A DNA stretch of 64,000 nucleotides from PALSA-1353 sp036267155 (GCA_036267155.1 DATAWP010000031.1:193524-257523); one strand, 5' to 3'; positions 8,173 through 17,130 are shown, counted from the first letter of the stretch. A program made the numbers and translations. The notes: generated by a model not told the origin, from the letters alone.

Positions 8173-10623
8173 ATGGCAGAATCCCAAATCATTGAGCGTA
8201 ATCCCACCGCGACGATCATTCGCACGGCGGGCAACGGGCAACAACTGACCATCCCCAGCCTGATTCCGATTTTGCCGATCCGGAACATCGTGGTATTCCC
8301 CGGCACGGTGATGCCGTTGAACGTCGGGAGGCAGAAGAGCAAAAATCTCCTGGACGAGGTGATGCCGGCGGAAAAGCTGATCGGAGTAGTCACGCAGAAA
8401 AACGCGGACGTGGAGGACCCGCAGTACAACGACCTGTTCACGGTTGGAACCGCGTGCATGATCCTGAAGCTGTTCAAGCTGCCGGATGGGAACCAATCCA
8501 TCATCGTGCACGGGCTGGTGCGATTCCGGTTGCTGGGGATCGAACAGACCGAGCCGTTCGCGATGGGGCGCATCGAGGTGGTGGAGGATGTTGTCATTCC
8601 TGGGCCGGGGCTGGATGCGCTGGTGGCTTCGGTTCGCCAGCAGGCGAATCGGGTGATCGAACTGTCCCCCAATACTCCGGACGAAGCGGCACAGGTGCTC
8701 AACAGCATCACGACCGCATCGTCGCTGGCGGATTTTCTGGCGGCCAATCTGCCGGTGGAAAAAGACGACATCAGCGAAAAACAGCGGATGCTGGACGAAA
8801 CGGACGTTGAAAAGCGTTTGCGAATCATCGCGTCGCGGCTGGCGACGCAGCTCGACGTGCTGGAATTGCAAAACAAGATTCAGTCGCAGGTGAAGGAAAA
8901 CATCGACAAGAGCCAGCGGCGATATTATTTGCAGGAGCAGCTCAAGGCGATCCGCAAGGAACTGGGGGACCAGGACTCCGGCGCCGGCGGAAGCGAAACC
9001 GAAACGCTGCGAACGCGCCTCGATGCGGCGCAGCTTCCCGAAGCGGTCATGAAGGAGGCGACCCGCGAGTTGAATCGCCTCGAATCCATTCCCAGCGCGA
9101 GCCCCGAATACGGCGTCATCCGCACGTACCTGCAGATTCTCAGCGAACTGCCCTGGTCGATCATGACCACGGACAAGATCGACCTGGCCGAGGCCCGGAA
9201 GATTCTGGACCGGGATCATCACGATCTGGACAAGGTGAAGCGGCGGATCGTCGAATACCTGGCGGTGCGAAAGCTCAAGCCGGACGGCGGCGGCGCGATC
9301 CTCTGTTTCGTCGGGCCGCCGGGCGTGGGGAAAACGTCGCTCGGCAAGAGCATCGCCGAGGCGATGGGCCGGAAATTCATCCGCGTCGCGCTGGGCGGCG
9401 TGCGCGATGAGGCGGATATCCGCGGACATCGCCGGACGTACATCGGCTCGATGCCGGGACGGATCATCGCCGAATTGAGAAAGGCCGGGACGCGCAATCC
9501 GGTGATGATGCTGGATGAGATCGACAAGGTGGGGACGGATTTTCGCGGCGATCCGGCGGCGGCGCTGCTGGAAGTTCTGGACCCGGCCCAGAACCACACG
9601 TTCACGGACCATTATTTGGACGTGCCGTTTGATCTGTCGCACGTGCTGTTCATCGCGACGGCCAACACGATGGACCCGGTGCCCGGTCCCCTGCGGGACC
9701 GAATGGAAGTCATCGAAATCCCCGGCTACACCAACCGGGATAAGCTGGATATCGCGCGGCGATACCTGGTGCCGCGACAACTGGAAGCCAACGGCGTGCC
9801 GACCAAGCAGGTGAAATTCCAGGATCAAGCGTTGAGTTGGATCATCGAGGGATACACGCGCGAAGCGGGGGTAAGGAATCTGGAGCGGCAGATCGGTGCG
9901 GTGGCACGCTCTATCGCGGCGGAGATCGTCGAGGGAAAGACCGACAAGGTCGCGATCACACGCGAAAAAGTCACCGAGGTTCTCGGCCCGCGAAAATTCG
10001 ATCCAGAACTTGCCAGCCGGACGAGCGTTCCCGGCGTGGCGACGGGAATGGCGTACACGCCGGTGGGCGGCGAGATTCTCTTCATCGAAGCCACGCGTAT
10101 GCCGGGCAAAGGAGTCATCACCCTGACCGGACAGATCGGTGAAGTGATGAAAGAATCGGCGACGGCGGCGTACACGCTGATCCGTTCGCGGGCACAGGAG
10201 CTGGGGATCGATCCGAAACTTGTGGCGGAGAGCGACATTCACATCCACGTGCCGCAGGGCGCGGTGCCCAAGGACGGCCCCAGCGCCGGTGTGGCGATGT
10301 TCACGGCGCTGGCGTCGCTGATGCTCAACCGGTCAGTCCGGCACGACGTGGCGATGACGGGCGAGATCACGCTGCGCGGCCTGGTGTTGCCGATCGGCGG
10401 GTTAAAGGAAAAAACCCTGGCGGCGAAGCGGGCCGGGATCAAGCAGGTGATTGTCCCGAAACGCAACGAGCGCGACATGCCGGAGATTCCGCAGGAAGTC
10501 CGCGATTCGTTGAAGTTTCATTTCGTGGAACACATCGACGAGGTGTTGAAGATAGCGCTGGTCGAACCGCGGGGCGCTTCTCCGGTTAAGAAGCGGGCCA
10601 AGCCAGTCCTGGCGGGGAAGTGA
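8173..10623 (+). CDS. lon: ATP-dependent protease Lon
   Basis: 816 residues, normal length for Lon A. An N-terminal substrate-binding LON domain (IPILPIRNIVVFPGTVMPL, about residues 35-240) and a coiled-coil linker precede an AAA+ module with Walker A GPPGVGKTS at about residue 380. The Ser-Lys protease domain has the catalytic serine in KDGPSAGVAM (Ser704) and lysine in GGLKEKTLAAKRAG (Lys747). It degrades misfolded and regulatory proteins in the cytoplasm. It follows hsp20 closely, and both may be heat induced. The start ATG is preceded only by a weak GAAGAAA. Confidence 0.97.
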   Translation: MAESQIIERNPTATIIRTAGNGQQLTIPSLIPILPIRNIVVFPGTVMPLNVGRQKSKNLLDEVMPAEKLIGVVTQKNADVEDPQYNDLFTVGTACMILKLFKLPDGNQSIIVHGLVRFRLLGIEQTEPFAMGRIEVVEDVVIPGPGLDALVASVRQQANRVIELSPNTPDEAAQVLNSITTASSLADFLAANLPVEKDDISEKQRMLDETDVEKRLRIIASRLATQLDVLELQNKIQSQVKENIDKSQRRYYLQEQLKAIRKELGDQDSGAGGSETETLRTRLDAAQLPEAVMKEATRELNRLESIPSASPEYGVIRTYLQILSELPWSIMTTDKIDLAEARKILDRDHHDLDKVKRRIVEYLAVRKLKPDGGGAILCFVGPPGVGKTSLGKSIAEAMGRKFIRVALGGVRDEADIRGHRRTYIGSMPGRIIAELRKAGTRNPVMMLDEIDKVGTDFRGDPAAALLEVLDPAQNHTFTDHYLDVPFDLSHVLFIATANTMDPVPGPLRDRMEVIEIPGYTNRDKLDIARRYLVPRQLEANGVPTKQVKFQDQALSWIIEGYTREAGVRNLERQIGAVARSIAAEIVEGKTDKVAITREKVTEVLGPRKFDPELASRTSVPGVATGMAYTPVGGEILFIEATRMPGKGVITLTGQIGEVMKESATAAYTLIRSRAQELGIDPKLVAESDIHIHVPQGAVPKDGPSAGVAMFTALASLMLNRSVRHDVAMTGEITLRGLVLPIGGLKEKTLAAKRAGIKQVIVPKRNERDMPEIPQEVRDSLKFHFVEHIDEVLKIALVEPRGASPVKKRAKPVLAGK

Positions 10624-10641
10624 CCTCTTCGCCGCGAATCT

Positions 10642-10785
10642 TTAATCGGAACCAAACTTGAAAAACGCGGCGGCAAGCACGGCCACTCCAACGGCCGCGG
10701 CGGCGTAAATCGGATGGTGGCCGAAAAAGTGCACGGTTTCGCTCAGGAACTGTGAGATGGATGACATGATCCCGTTGAATGACAT
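10642..10785 (-). CDS. Possible small single-pass membrane protein (47 residues)
   Basis: Too short for ordinary gene finding. It reads MSFNGIMSSISQFLSETVHF, then FGHHPIYAAAAVGVAVLAAA, then FFKFGSD, with one clear membrane helix followed by a positively charged end. A second ATG (residue 7) has GGGATC upstream and could be the real start; the first has GCAGG directly against it. It lies antisense to nothing, in the 338-bp space between lon and the STAS gene. Without homologues this is only a plausible gene; the remainder of that space (10786-10961) shows no other feature. Confidence 0.4.
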   Translation of the reverse strand: MSFNGIMSSISQFLSETVHFFGHHPIYAAAAVGVAVLAAAFFKFGSD

Positions 10786-10961
10786 CCTGCTTACAGCATC
10801 GGCGGGAAGGTCTGATAGCTTTAGGTCCGTTTGCGTGAGCCCCCGGGGCGGTTTTCTGACGTTTCATAACCGTTATTACCTGACGCCATTTAGAGATTGT
10901 GGCATTTGCGGTTAAAAATCCGTTTGCTTTTACCGGCGTTCACGCCGAAACTTGCCGTCAC

Positions 10962-11321
10962 ATGAGCCAGGAATACATCATCACCCGGATCGACAAGGCA
11001 AGCGTGATCGAATTTCGCCTGCCGTCGCTGATGGATCCATTGCAGTTGGAATCGATCGGGCAGGATCTCAACAAGCTGGTGGACGAGGAAGACCGGCGGA
11101 TCCTGGTCCTGGATTTTTCGAAGGTGGAATATCTCTCGAGCCAGGCGATCGGCATCGTGATTGGGCTGCATCGCAAGCTGTCGGCGCTGCCGAACAGCAA
11201 GCTGCTTTTGTGCGGAGTGAATGCGAAGCTGATGCAGTTGCTCAAAATCACGCGGCTGGACCGGGTGCTGACGCTGAAGCCGACGCAGAAAGAGGCGATC
11301 AATTCGCTGGCGTTGGTTTAG
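10962..11321 (+). CDS. STAS-domain protein (anti-sigma factor antagonist type)
   Basis: 119 residues from the chosen ATG (MSQEYIITRIDKASVIEF); the upstream in-frame codons do not look like protein. The whole chain is one STAS domain: LESIGQDLNKLVDEEDRR, ILVLDFSKVEYLSSQAIGIV and KLLLCGVNAKLMQLLKITRL. The serines in YLSSQ sit where SpoIIAA-like antagonists are phosphorylated. Partner-switching regulation is therefore likely, but neither a partner kinase nor a phosphatase gene is nearby. It converges with the zinc-ribbon gene, which ends 23 bp downstream on the other strand. Confidence 0.85.
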   Translation: MSQEYIITRIDKASVIEFRLPSLMDPLQLESIGQDLNKLVDEEDRRILVLDFSKVEYLSSQAIGIVIGLHRKLSALPNSKLLLCGVNAKLMQLLKITRLDRVLTLKPTQKEAINSLALV

Positions 11322-11344
11322 CGGCCGGCAGATATTTTCAGGCG

Positions 11345-11605
11345 TCACCGCGTGATGGGGGTGGGACGCAGAATCTCGTCCAATTGACGGCGTGAGCTGG
11401 GAGTCAGAAAAGATTCGCCGCAATTCATGCACTTCCACTGAAGGAGTTTGAGCTTGACGCTCTTGCCGCCAGGAGGCGTGACAACCACGGCTTCGCGTCG
11501 TCGATGAATGTTGGAGCTGCCGCAGAGGGGGCAGGTTTTGTATCGCGTTTCAATCTGACCCGATCGACCGTTTACCGGAGATGATGATATAGAACTCCGA
11601 TTCAT
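11345..11605 (-). CDS. YgiT-type zinc-ribbon protein
   Basis: 86 residues. CPLCGSSNIHRRRE and WKCMNCGESFLTPSSRRQLD supply two CxxC pairs about 35 residues apart, as in the zinc-binding N-terminal domain of YgiT/MqsA-type antitoxins. The MqsA helix-turn-helix and any toxin gene are absent, so it may be a free-standing metal-binding or regulatory protein. ATG is preceded by GGGAAC. The 262 bp upstream (11606-11867) contain no recognisable gene. Confidence 0.65.
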   Translation of the reverse strand: MNRSSISSSPVNGRSGQIETRYKTCPLCGSSNIHRRREAVVVTPPGGKSVKLKLLQWKCMNCGESFLTPSSRRQLDEILRPTPITR

Positions 11606-11867
11606 GTTCCCGAACCCGGCGAATAGCGGCTTTTATAGCCGGGGCAAATTCATTCGCAAAACGAGGGCAAACCCCCGTTCGAAGATGAACTCATCCCGGC
11701 GCGCCGGACCAAGGCGCAGAGATTTAAGCCCTTGGCGCCTTTGCGTGGGATTTTGTCGCGAGATACGAACATGCGATGTTGACTATAGCATGTCAGTTCC
11801 ACCTCGCACTTTGCCCATCGCGCGTTTGCAGATAAGATCATACACGGTTTGACGCGGGAGGATCGCC

Positions 11868-12320
11868 ATGTCCGACGTTCGCACGGCCGTACAATTCAGC
11901 GTTTTTTTGGTAAATCAGCCGGGGGTTTTGGCGCAGGTGACGCGGGCGCTGGCGGATGAGAAGGTCAACGTCGTCGCAATGACGCTGGTGGATTCGCAGG
12001 AACACGGCGTGCTGCGGCTCGTGGCGGAAAATCCGCCCGTGGCCCGCGCCGTGCTGGGGAAATTGAACCTGCCGATGACCGAAACCGAAGTGCTGTGCGT
12101 TGATTTGCCGAATCAGTCGGGGGCGCTGGCGGATGTGGCCACACTGCTGGGGCAGAATCACGTCAACATCAATTATGCGTATTGCACCAGCGGAGCCCCG
12201 GGCGGAAGAACGACGGGAGTGTTCAAAGCCGGGGATCAGGCCAAAGCCCAGAAGCTTCTGGAAAAAAGCGGAAAGACGCATCGGGAGCCGGACCTGCACC
12301 GGGCGCGCGGGAGACGATAG
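11868..12320 (+). CDS. ACT-domain protein, tandem ACT
   Basis: 150 residues, with GGGAGGATCGCC before the ATG. Two ACT repeats are visible: residues 6-75 (FSVFLVNQPGVLAQVTRALA, EKVNVVAMTLVDSQEHGVLR) and 76-140 (VLCVDLPNQSGALADVATLL, GQNHVNINYAYCTSG). ACT pairs usually bind amino acids and control an enzyme. This free-standing form resembles the small ACT proteins found in planctomycetes and delta-proteobacteria. No ligand can be named. It converges with yjbQ, whose 3' end is 30 bp away. Confidence 0.82.
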   Translation: MSDVRTAVQFSVFLVNQPGVLAQVTRALADEKVNVVAMTLVDSQEHGVLRLVAENPPVARAVLGKLNLPMTETEVLCVDLPNQSGALADVATLLGQNHVNINYAYCTSGAPGGRTTGVFKAGDQAKAQKLLEKSGKTHREPDLHRARGRR

Positions 12321-12350
12321 GAAAATTTGCTCACGGCGGCCCCGTCGGCT

Positions 12351-12761
12351 TTATGATAGGGCCGTGCAGATCACGGTTCGGCGGCGCGGGCGGGTATCGA
12401 ATTCCATCAGGACGACTTGCTGATATTCGCCGGTCAGAAGCCGGCCGTCGGCGAAGGGGACGAACAGGCTGGGGCCGACCAACGCGGCGCGGACGTGGCT
12501 GTGACCGTTGTCGTCGTTCCAGGTCGCTTCGTGGGCATAATGAGCATCATCGGGGACGAGGCGCTGCAACACCTCGGCCATGTCATGTTTAACCAGGCCG
12601 GATTCGTATTCCATGGTCGTAAGCGCGGCGGTGCTGCCGACGATGAAAAGATGGAGCACCCCTTCGCCGCGTAGTTCGCGCAGATGCGGTTTCAGCGGCG
12701 GATTGAGGTTGATGATGTCGTTGCTGCCGTCGGTTTCAATTTCCAGCGTGAAGCGAGTCAT
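12351..12761 (-). CDS. yjbQ: YjbQ family protein (UPF0047, secondary thiamine-phosphate synthase family)
   Basis: 136 residues from the ATG at 12761; an in-frame ATG nine codons upstream (12788) is less likely because TGGAACCCAC lies before the inner one. Family signatures are present: GVLHLFIVGSTAALTTMEYE, ATWNDDNGHSHVRAALVGPS and GRLLTGEYQQVVLMEFDTRP. YjbQ proteins have weak thiamine-phosphate synthase activity in vitro; their true role is unsettled. Length is normal. Upstream lies an AT-rich stretch and the divergent dnaG promoter. Confidence 0.87.
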   Translation of the reverse strand: MTRFTLEIETDGSNDIINLNPPLKPHLRELRGEGVLHLFIVGSTAALTTMEYESGLVKHDMAEVLQRLVPDDAHYAHEATWNDDNGHSHVRAALVGPSLFVPFADGRLLTGEYQQVVLMEFDTRPRRRTVICTALS

Positions 12762-12896
12762 GTGGGTTCCATTTGGTGATTTAATCATATCGGGCGACCG
12801 CCATAAACGCGTGGATACTTTTAGAGAAACTATAAGTAATTATTACGTAACGTTTTTCAGTTACAGGACTTTGGTGTTGACAAGGCCCTGCGTTAT

Positions 12897-12925
12897 TTGA
12901 CCGTCATCCGAACCGGTGATATATT
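12897..12925 (+). promoter_or_regulatory. Predicted sigma-70 promoter of dnaG-rpoD
   Basis: TTGACC and TATATT are separated by exactly 17 bp, close to the housekeeping consensus, inside an AT-rich island of an otherwise GC-rich region. Transcription would begin near 12932, about 80 bases before the dnaG start. Confidence 0.5.
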
Positions 12926-12934
12926 CATCGGGAG

Positions 12935-12950
12935 TCCCGGCGTGCCGGGA
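12935..12950. repeat. GC palindrome at the 5' end of the dnaG transcript
   Basis: TCCCGGC-GT-GCCGGGA would form a 7-bp hairpin within the first bases of the predicted transcript. The same 16-mer with one base changed recurs inside dnaG (14769) and gcvP (58619). Confidence 0.6.
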
Positions 12951-13014
12951 ACGATTCTTACGCTAGTTGCGCGAAGGGTTTAGGGGATTTGCGGCCTTTT
13001 GGGTGGGCGATGTG

Positions 13015-14907
13015 ATGCGCGCTGAAGCGTATAGCTCTTTTGACGACACCAAGAGCCGCGTCCTGCAAGCCACGGATATCGTTGCGCTGGTCGGTCAAGG
13101 CGTTCGGCTCAAGCGTCGCGGCAAAGATTTTGTTGGGCTGTGCCCATTTCATCAGGAAAAAACGCCGTCGTTCTCCGTCAGTCCCGCCAAGCAGCGATTT
13201 TATTGCTATGGCTGCGAGAAAGGCGGCAACGCGATCGACTTTGTGATGCTCCGCGACCGCGTCGAATTCATCGACGCGCTGCGGATGCTTGCCGAGGCGG
13301 CAGGAATCGAATTTTCCTCCGCGAAGCGGTCGAAGGAATCGGTCAGCGAGCGGCAGATTCTGCTGGAAACGCAGTCGGCCGCGCTGATGCTCTTTGAAAA
13401 ATTGCTCTCCCATCCGCAGCAGGGCGACGCTGCCAGAAAATACCTCGCCGAGCGCGGATTCAATGCCGAGTCGATCCGGAATTTCCGGATCGGATTGGCG
13501 GTGAACGCCTGGGATGTGCTGCTGAACAGCGTGCCGATGAAGAAGTTCACGCCGCAGCAGATGGCCCTGGCCGGCCTGGTCAAGCCGCGTGAAAACGGCG
13601 GCGGATATTACGACACGTTCCGCAATCGGCTGATGTTTCCGATCCGGGATGAGAACAGCCGGGTGATCGCCTTCGGCGGTCGCGTGATGCCGGGGTCGGA
13701 AGACCCGGCGAAATATCTGAACAGCCCCGAAACACCGCTGTTTTCCAAGAGCCGCTGCGTGTTCGGGCTGGACCTGGCGCGGGCGAAAATCGTCGAGACC
13801 CGCACCGTCGCGGTCGTCGAAGGATATACCGATGTGGTAATGGCACATCAATTCGGCGTCAGCAACGTAGTGTCGGTGCTGGGAACCGCATTGACCGAGC
13901 ATCACGTGACGATGCTTCGGCGATTTGCGGACCGGATCGTGCTGCTGTTCGATGGAGATCGAGCCGGCGAAGAGGCCGCCAATCGGGCGGTGGAATTGTT
14001 TTTGACCCAGCCGGTGGAGATCGCCATCGCATCGCTGCCGGAGGGAATGGACCCGGATGAATTTTTGCTGGCCAACGGCCCCGAGGCGTTCAACCAGATC
14101 CTCGCGGATGCGACGGATGCGCTGTCGTATAAATGGAAGCAGTTGGTTCGCGATGTGAAAGCGGACGATGGCGTGACGGCCCGGCAGAAGGCGGTGCAGC
14201 AGTATTTGGAGACCCTGGCAGCGGCGCGGGGGTCCGGGCCGGTAGACCCGATCCGATGGGGCGCGGCCCTGACGCGGGTGAGCCGGTTGACGGAAATCCC
14301 CGCGGAGGAGCTGAATCGGCGATTCCGGCCCAGGCCGGCCAAGCGCTTATCAGGCGGACCGGCCGCTCAAGTTGCCGAGCCGAATCAGCCGAAAAGCAAT
14401 GCTCCGGCCAGTGGGTTGACCGCTCGCCAGCGGGCAGAAGGATTTATTCTGGGACTCTTGCTGTCAGAGCCAAGTCGCTGGCATAGAATCCAGCAACACG
14501 TTCAGCCAGACGATTTTATTGATGCCGATTTACGAAATATTGCTAAAGCATTCTGGCGGCATGTGCAGGACGAGGGTGAGCCGGTATTCAATGAGTTCCT
14601 GGCGCTGCTGGAGGATTCGGTTCTGAAGGGAATGGCGGTAAAATGGACGGACGAAGCGTTGGCGGCGGTGAATGGTGAGGAAATCCTTGCCGGCTGCCTT
14701 GCGGACCTGTCCGATCAAAAACGCCGGGACGAAGAAATGAAACTCGTTGCCGATTTGAGGCGTGCGAGTCCCGGCGCGCCGGGATCAACCGGCAGCGAAG
14801 GTGATTTGTCGGCGGACAAAGACACCTTGCGTCAATTGTACGAAAAAGCGAAACGGCCCGACCTGATGAAACGCGTCGCATTGAAATCATCGGGATCGGA
14901 CCAGTAG
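13015..14907 (+). CDS. dnaG: DNA primase
   Basis: 630 residues from ATG 13015; a TTG 16 codons upstream is in frame but less likely. The zinc-binding domain has the CHC2 set Cys43, His46, Cys64, Cys67 (CPFHQEKTPSFSVSP, RFYCYGCEKGG). The Toprim core follows with VVEGYTDVVMAH (Glu269, Asp273) and LLFDGDRAGEEAA (Asp313, Asp315). The C-terminal 150 residues would contact the DnaB helicase. The enzyme makes RNA primers at the replication fork. It is followed by rpoD, the usual macromolecular-synthesis arrangement, but without rpsU. A 16-bp GC palindrome lies in the last tenth of the gene, in a low-complexity PGAPGSTGS stretch. Confidence 0.96.
   Translation: MRAEAYSSFDDTKSRVLQATDIVALVGQGVRLKRRGKDFVGLCPFHQEKTPSFSVSPAKQRFYCYGCEKGGNAIDFVMLRDRVEFIDALRMLAEAAGIEFSSAKRSKESVSERQILLETQSAALMLFEKLLSHPQQGDAARKYLAERGFNAESIRNFRIGLAVNAWDVLLNSVPMKKFTPQQMALAGLVKPRENGGGYYDTFRNRLMFPIRDENSRVIAFGGRVMPGSEDPAKYLNSPETPLFSKSRCVFGLDLARAKIVETRTVAVVEGYTDVVMAHQFGVSNVVSVLGTALTEHHVTMLRRFADRIVLLFDGDRAGEEAANRAVELFLTQPVEIAIASLPEGMDPDEFLLANGPEAFNQILADATDALSYKWKQLVRDVKADDGVTARQKAVQQYLETLAAARGSGPVDPIRWGAALTRVSRLTEIPAEELNRRFRPRPAKRLSGGPAAQVAEPNQPKSNAPASGLTARQRAEGFILGLLLSEPSRWHRIQQHVQPDDFIDADLRNIAKAFWRHVQDEGEPVFNEFLALLEDSVLKGMAVKWTDEALAAVNGEEILAGCLADLSDQKRRDEEMKLVADLRRASPGAPGSTGSEGDLSADKDTLRQLYEKAKRPDLMKRVALKSSGSDQ
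14769..14784. repeat. GC palindrome inside dnaG
   Basis: TCCCGGCGCGCCGGGA, a perfect 16-base palindrome in the poorly conserved linker of the primase C-terminus. It is identical to the copy in gcvP at 58619. Confidence 0.6.
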
Positions 14908-15022
14908 CTTCGGTGCCTCTTCGGCACCCGGTTCTAAAAACTGAATAGTGTGGATGGCGCTGGCGTCCTCGTTGCAAGGATCGGGAATATCCCTGAATTC
15001 TTTGGCCGGGACTGGCGTCATC

Positions 15023-15044
15023 AATGGCCGGTGCGTGCCGGCCG
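15023..15044. repeat. GC palindrome upstream of rpoD
   Basis: Contains GGCCGG-TGCGTG-CCGGCC; 20 of 22 bases match a palindrome in the tail of nuoB (47071). It ends 22 bases before the rpoD start and could fold in the leader. Confidence 0.5.
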
Positions 15045-15066
15045 TGCTGGAAAGTGGTTGTTGGAC

Positions 15067-16854
15067 ATGGCAAGGATTGAATCACCCCTGATCGGGTCTG
15101 GCTCGCAAGAGGAAGTTGATCTTCGCGTGCAGGCGCTGCTGGATTTGGGCACGTCGCGCGGGTACCTCACCTATGAGGAGCTGAACGAGCGGTTGCCGGA
15201 CGAGGTTGTCTCTCCGGATAAGCTCGATTCGCTTCTGATGATGATCGACGAGATGGGCATCAAGCTCATCGACGAAACCGACATTCCAGGTCAGAAGATC
15301 GTCGCGCGGCCCAAAATAGAAAAGATCGGCGCGAAGATCGAGAGGCTCACCAAGCCGGACAAGTCGGCGAAGCCTCGCCCTGCCGGCGAGGAAGCCGTTG
15401 AGGAAGTGGATGACGACGACGAGGCGCTGGATCTGAATCTGGAAGCGGAGCTTGCGGAGGCTTCGACCAAGCGGATCGACGATCCGGTGCGGATGTATCT
15501 GACTCAGATGGGGGAAATCCCCCTGCTCACACGCGAGCAGGAAATCGCCCTGGCGAAAAAGATCGAGATCACCCGCAAGATTTTCCGTTCCAAGGTGCTG
15601 GAGAGCGATTACTGCCTTCAGTCGGCGGTGGAAATCCTGCAACAGGTGGATGATGGCGACCTGCCGTTCGATCGGACGATGAAGATCAGCACCGATGAAG
15701 GGATGGCGGACAAGGGAACCATCGGCCAGCGGATTCCGATGAACCTGACGTCCGTTCGGCAGATGCTGTCGCGCAACCGCGAGAATTGGGACGAGCTTCG
15801 CGACGCCAAGAGCAAAAAAGAGCAGGAAGAGGTTCACCTGGCCATCCGCCGCCGCCGGCGCCGGAGCGTCAAGCTCCTGGAAGAATTGGCGCTGCGGACC
15901 AGCAAGGTCACGCCGCTGATGAAAAAACTCTCCTCCATCAGCACCAAGATGGTGGAGCTGGAGCAGCGCATCGAAGAACTCAAGAAGATCAAGGATCCCG
16001 GCGAGGACCTGGAGGTCTGTCAGGAAGAACTGAGCGGACTGGAAGACCTGGTGCTGGAAGACGCCCAGAACCTGCATCGGCGGGTAGTGGCCGTCCGCAA
16101 GATTTACAACAAGTACGAGGATGCCAAGCGGAAACTGTCCGGCGGCAACCTGCGGCTGGTGGTGTCGATCGCCAAGAAATATCGCAACCGCGGTTTGTCA
16201 TTCCTGGACATCATCCAGGAAGGCAACACCGGCCTGATGCGGGCGGTGGACAAATATGAATATCGCCGCGGGTTCAAATTCAGCACGTACGCGACGTGGT
16301 GGATTCGCCAGGCGATCACACGGGCGATCGCCGATCATGCGCGGACGATCCGCATCCCCGTTCACATGATCGAGACGATGAGCAAGCTTCGGAACATCAG
16401 CAAGGCGCTGATGCAGGAGCTTGGCCGCGAGCCGACGATCGAAGAGATCGCCCGCCGGGCGAAAATGACGGTCGCGGAGACGCGCCGCGTGCTGAAGATC
16501 AGCCGGCATCCGATTTCGCTGGACCGTCCGGTCGGCGAGAGCGAAGACAGTTATTTCGGCGATTTCATCGAGGACGAGAAGGCTGACAATCCCGTTGAGT
16601 CGGCCACGCAGGAAATGCTCAAGGACAAGATCGAGCAGGTGCTCAAGACGCTGACGTACCGCGAGCGGGAAATCATCAAACTGCGCTACGGCATCGGCGA
16701 CGGATATACCTACACGCTGGAAGAGGTCGGGAGGATTTTCAAGGTGACGCGCGAGCGCGTGCGGCAGGTGGAGGCGAAGGCCATCCGCAAGCTGCAGCAT
16801 CCCGTGCGAGCCAGAAAGCTCGAGGGATTTTTGCCCGGCAGCGTGGTGAGATAG
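15067..16854 (+). CDS. rpoD: RNA polymerase primary sigma factor RpoD (sigma-70)
   Basis: 595 residues from ATG 15067. Region 1.1 is about residues 15-85 (VQALLDLGTSRGYLTYEEL), then an acidic linker (VEEVDDDDEALDLNLEAELA). Region 1.2 is near 137 (DDPVRMYLTQMGEIPLLTRE) and a long non-conserved region spans about 200-350. Region 2 is at about 361-440 (NLRLVVSIAKKYRNRGLSFL, FKFSTYATWWIRQAITRAIA). Region 3 follows, and region 4 is near 528-580 (LTYREREIIKLRYG, ERVRQVEAKAIRKLQ). It recognises housekeeping promoters. An in-frame start 39 codons upstream exists but adds non-conserved sequence. It is probably co-transcribed with dnaG and the following small gene. Confidence 0.95.
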   Translation: MARIESPLIGSGSQEEVDLRVQALLDLGTSRGYLTYEELNERLPDEVVSPDKLDSLLMMIDEMGIKLIDETDIPGQKIVARPKIEKIGAKIERLTKPDKSAKPRPAGEEAVEEVDDDDEALDLNLEAELAEASTKRIDDPVRMYLTQMGEIPLLTREQEIALAKKIEITRKIFRSKVLESDYCLQSAVEILQQVDDGDLPFDRTMKISTDEGMADKGTIGQRIPMNLTSVRQMLSRNRENWDELRDAKSKKEQEEVHLAIRRRRRRSVKLLEELALRTSKVTPLMKKLSSISTKMVELEQRIEELKKIKDPGEDLEVCQEELSGLEDLVLEDAQNLHRRVVAVRKIYNKYEDAKRKLSGGNLRLVVSIAKKYRNRGLSFLDIIQEGNTGLMRAVDKYEYRRGFKFSTYATWWIRQAITRAIADHARTIRIPVHMIETMSKLRNISKALMQELGREPTIEEIARRAKMTVAETRRVLKISRHPISLDRPVGESEDSYFGDFIEDEKADNPVESATQEMLKDKIEQVLKTLTYREREIIKLRYGIGDGYTYTLEEVGRIFKVTRERVRQVEAKAIRKLQHPVRARKLEGFLPGSVVR

Positions 16855-16857
16855 GCA

Positions 16858-17067
16858 ATGACCAAGAAAGAGTTAGAAGAACGGCTGAACCACGAACCAT
16901 TCGAGCCGTTTCGGATCAATACGGCGGATGGCAAGAATTTCGACGTCATGAATCCGCGGTTGGTGGTGGCAATGGAGACGAGAGTGTTCATCGCGCTGCC
17001 CAAGGAAAACTGGACGTTAATCGCGCTGCGGCAGGTCACCCGCCTTGAAGGATTGGCGGCGGCGTAA
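16858..17067 (+). CDS. Small conserved-looking protein downstream of rpoD (69 residues)
   Basis: Starts three bases after the rpoD stop and ends before a strong terminator, so it belongs to the dnaG-rpoD transcript. The chain (MTKKELEERLNHEPFEPF, RINTADGKNFDVMNPRLVV, WTLIALRQVTRLEGL) predicts a small beta-rich domain with a helical start. The phrase 'PFEPFRI..ADG..' recalls small planctomycete hypothetical proteins of about 70-90 residues, with no assigned function. Real gene likely from position and sequence character; function unknown. Confidence 0.75.
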   Translation: MTKKELEERLNHEPFEPFRINTADGKNFDVMNPRLVVAMETRVFIALPKENWTLIALRQVTRLEGLAAA

Positions 17068-17097
17068 ACCGGGTAGATTTAATTGGGTCGATCACGA

Positions 17098-17130
17098 AGC
17101 CCCGAATGTACATTCGGGGCTTTTTTTATT
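17098..17130 (+). terminator. Strong intrinsic terminator of the dnaG-rpoD operon
   Basis: AGCCCCGAATGT is followed at once by its exact reverse complement (24-base perfect palindrome, 12-bp potential stem) and seven T. The T run is only on this strand, so it stops plus-strand transcription; its end overlaps the stop region of the convergent lipoprotein gene. Confidence 0.9.

Noticed and set aside
8113..10248. A 711-codon open frame antisense to lon
   Set aside because: It mirrors lon codon for codon, is rich in His, Arg and Asp in the way of GC-rich shadows, and has no domain or ribosome binding site.
11606..11867. Small open frames in the 262-bp space before the ACT gene
   Set aside because: They overlap each other on both strands, lack ribosome binding sites and show no protein-like composition.
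14908..14930. GGTGCC/GGCACC hairpin after dnaG as a terminator
   Set aside because: There is no T run, and rpoD follows in the same direction as part of the same unit.
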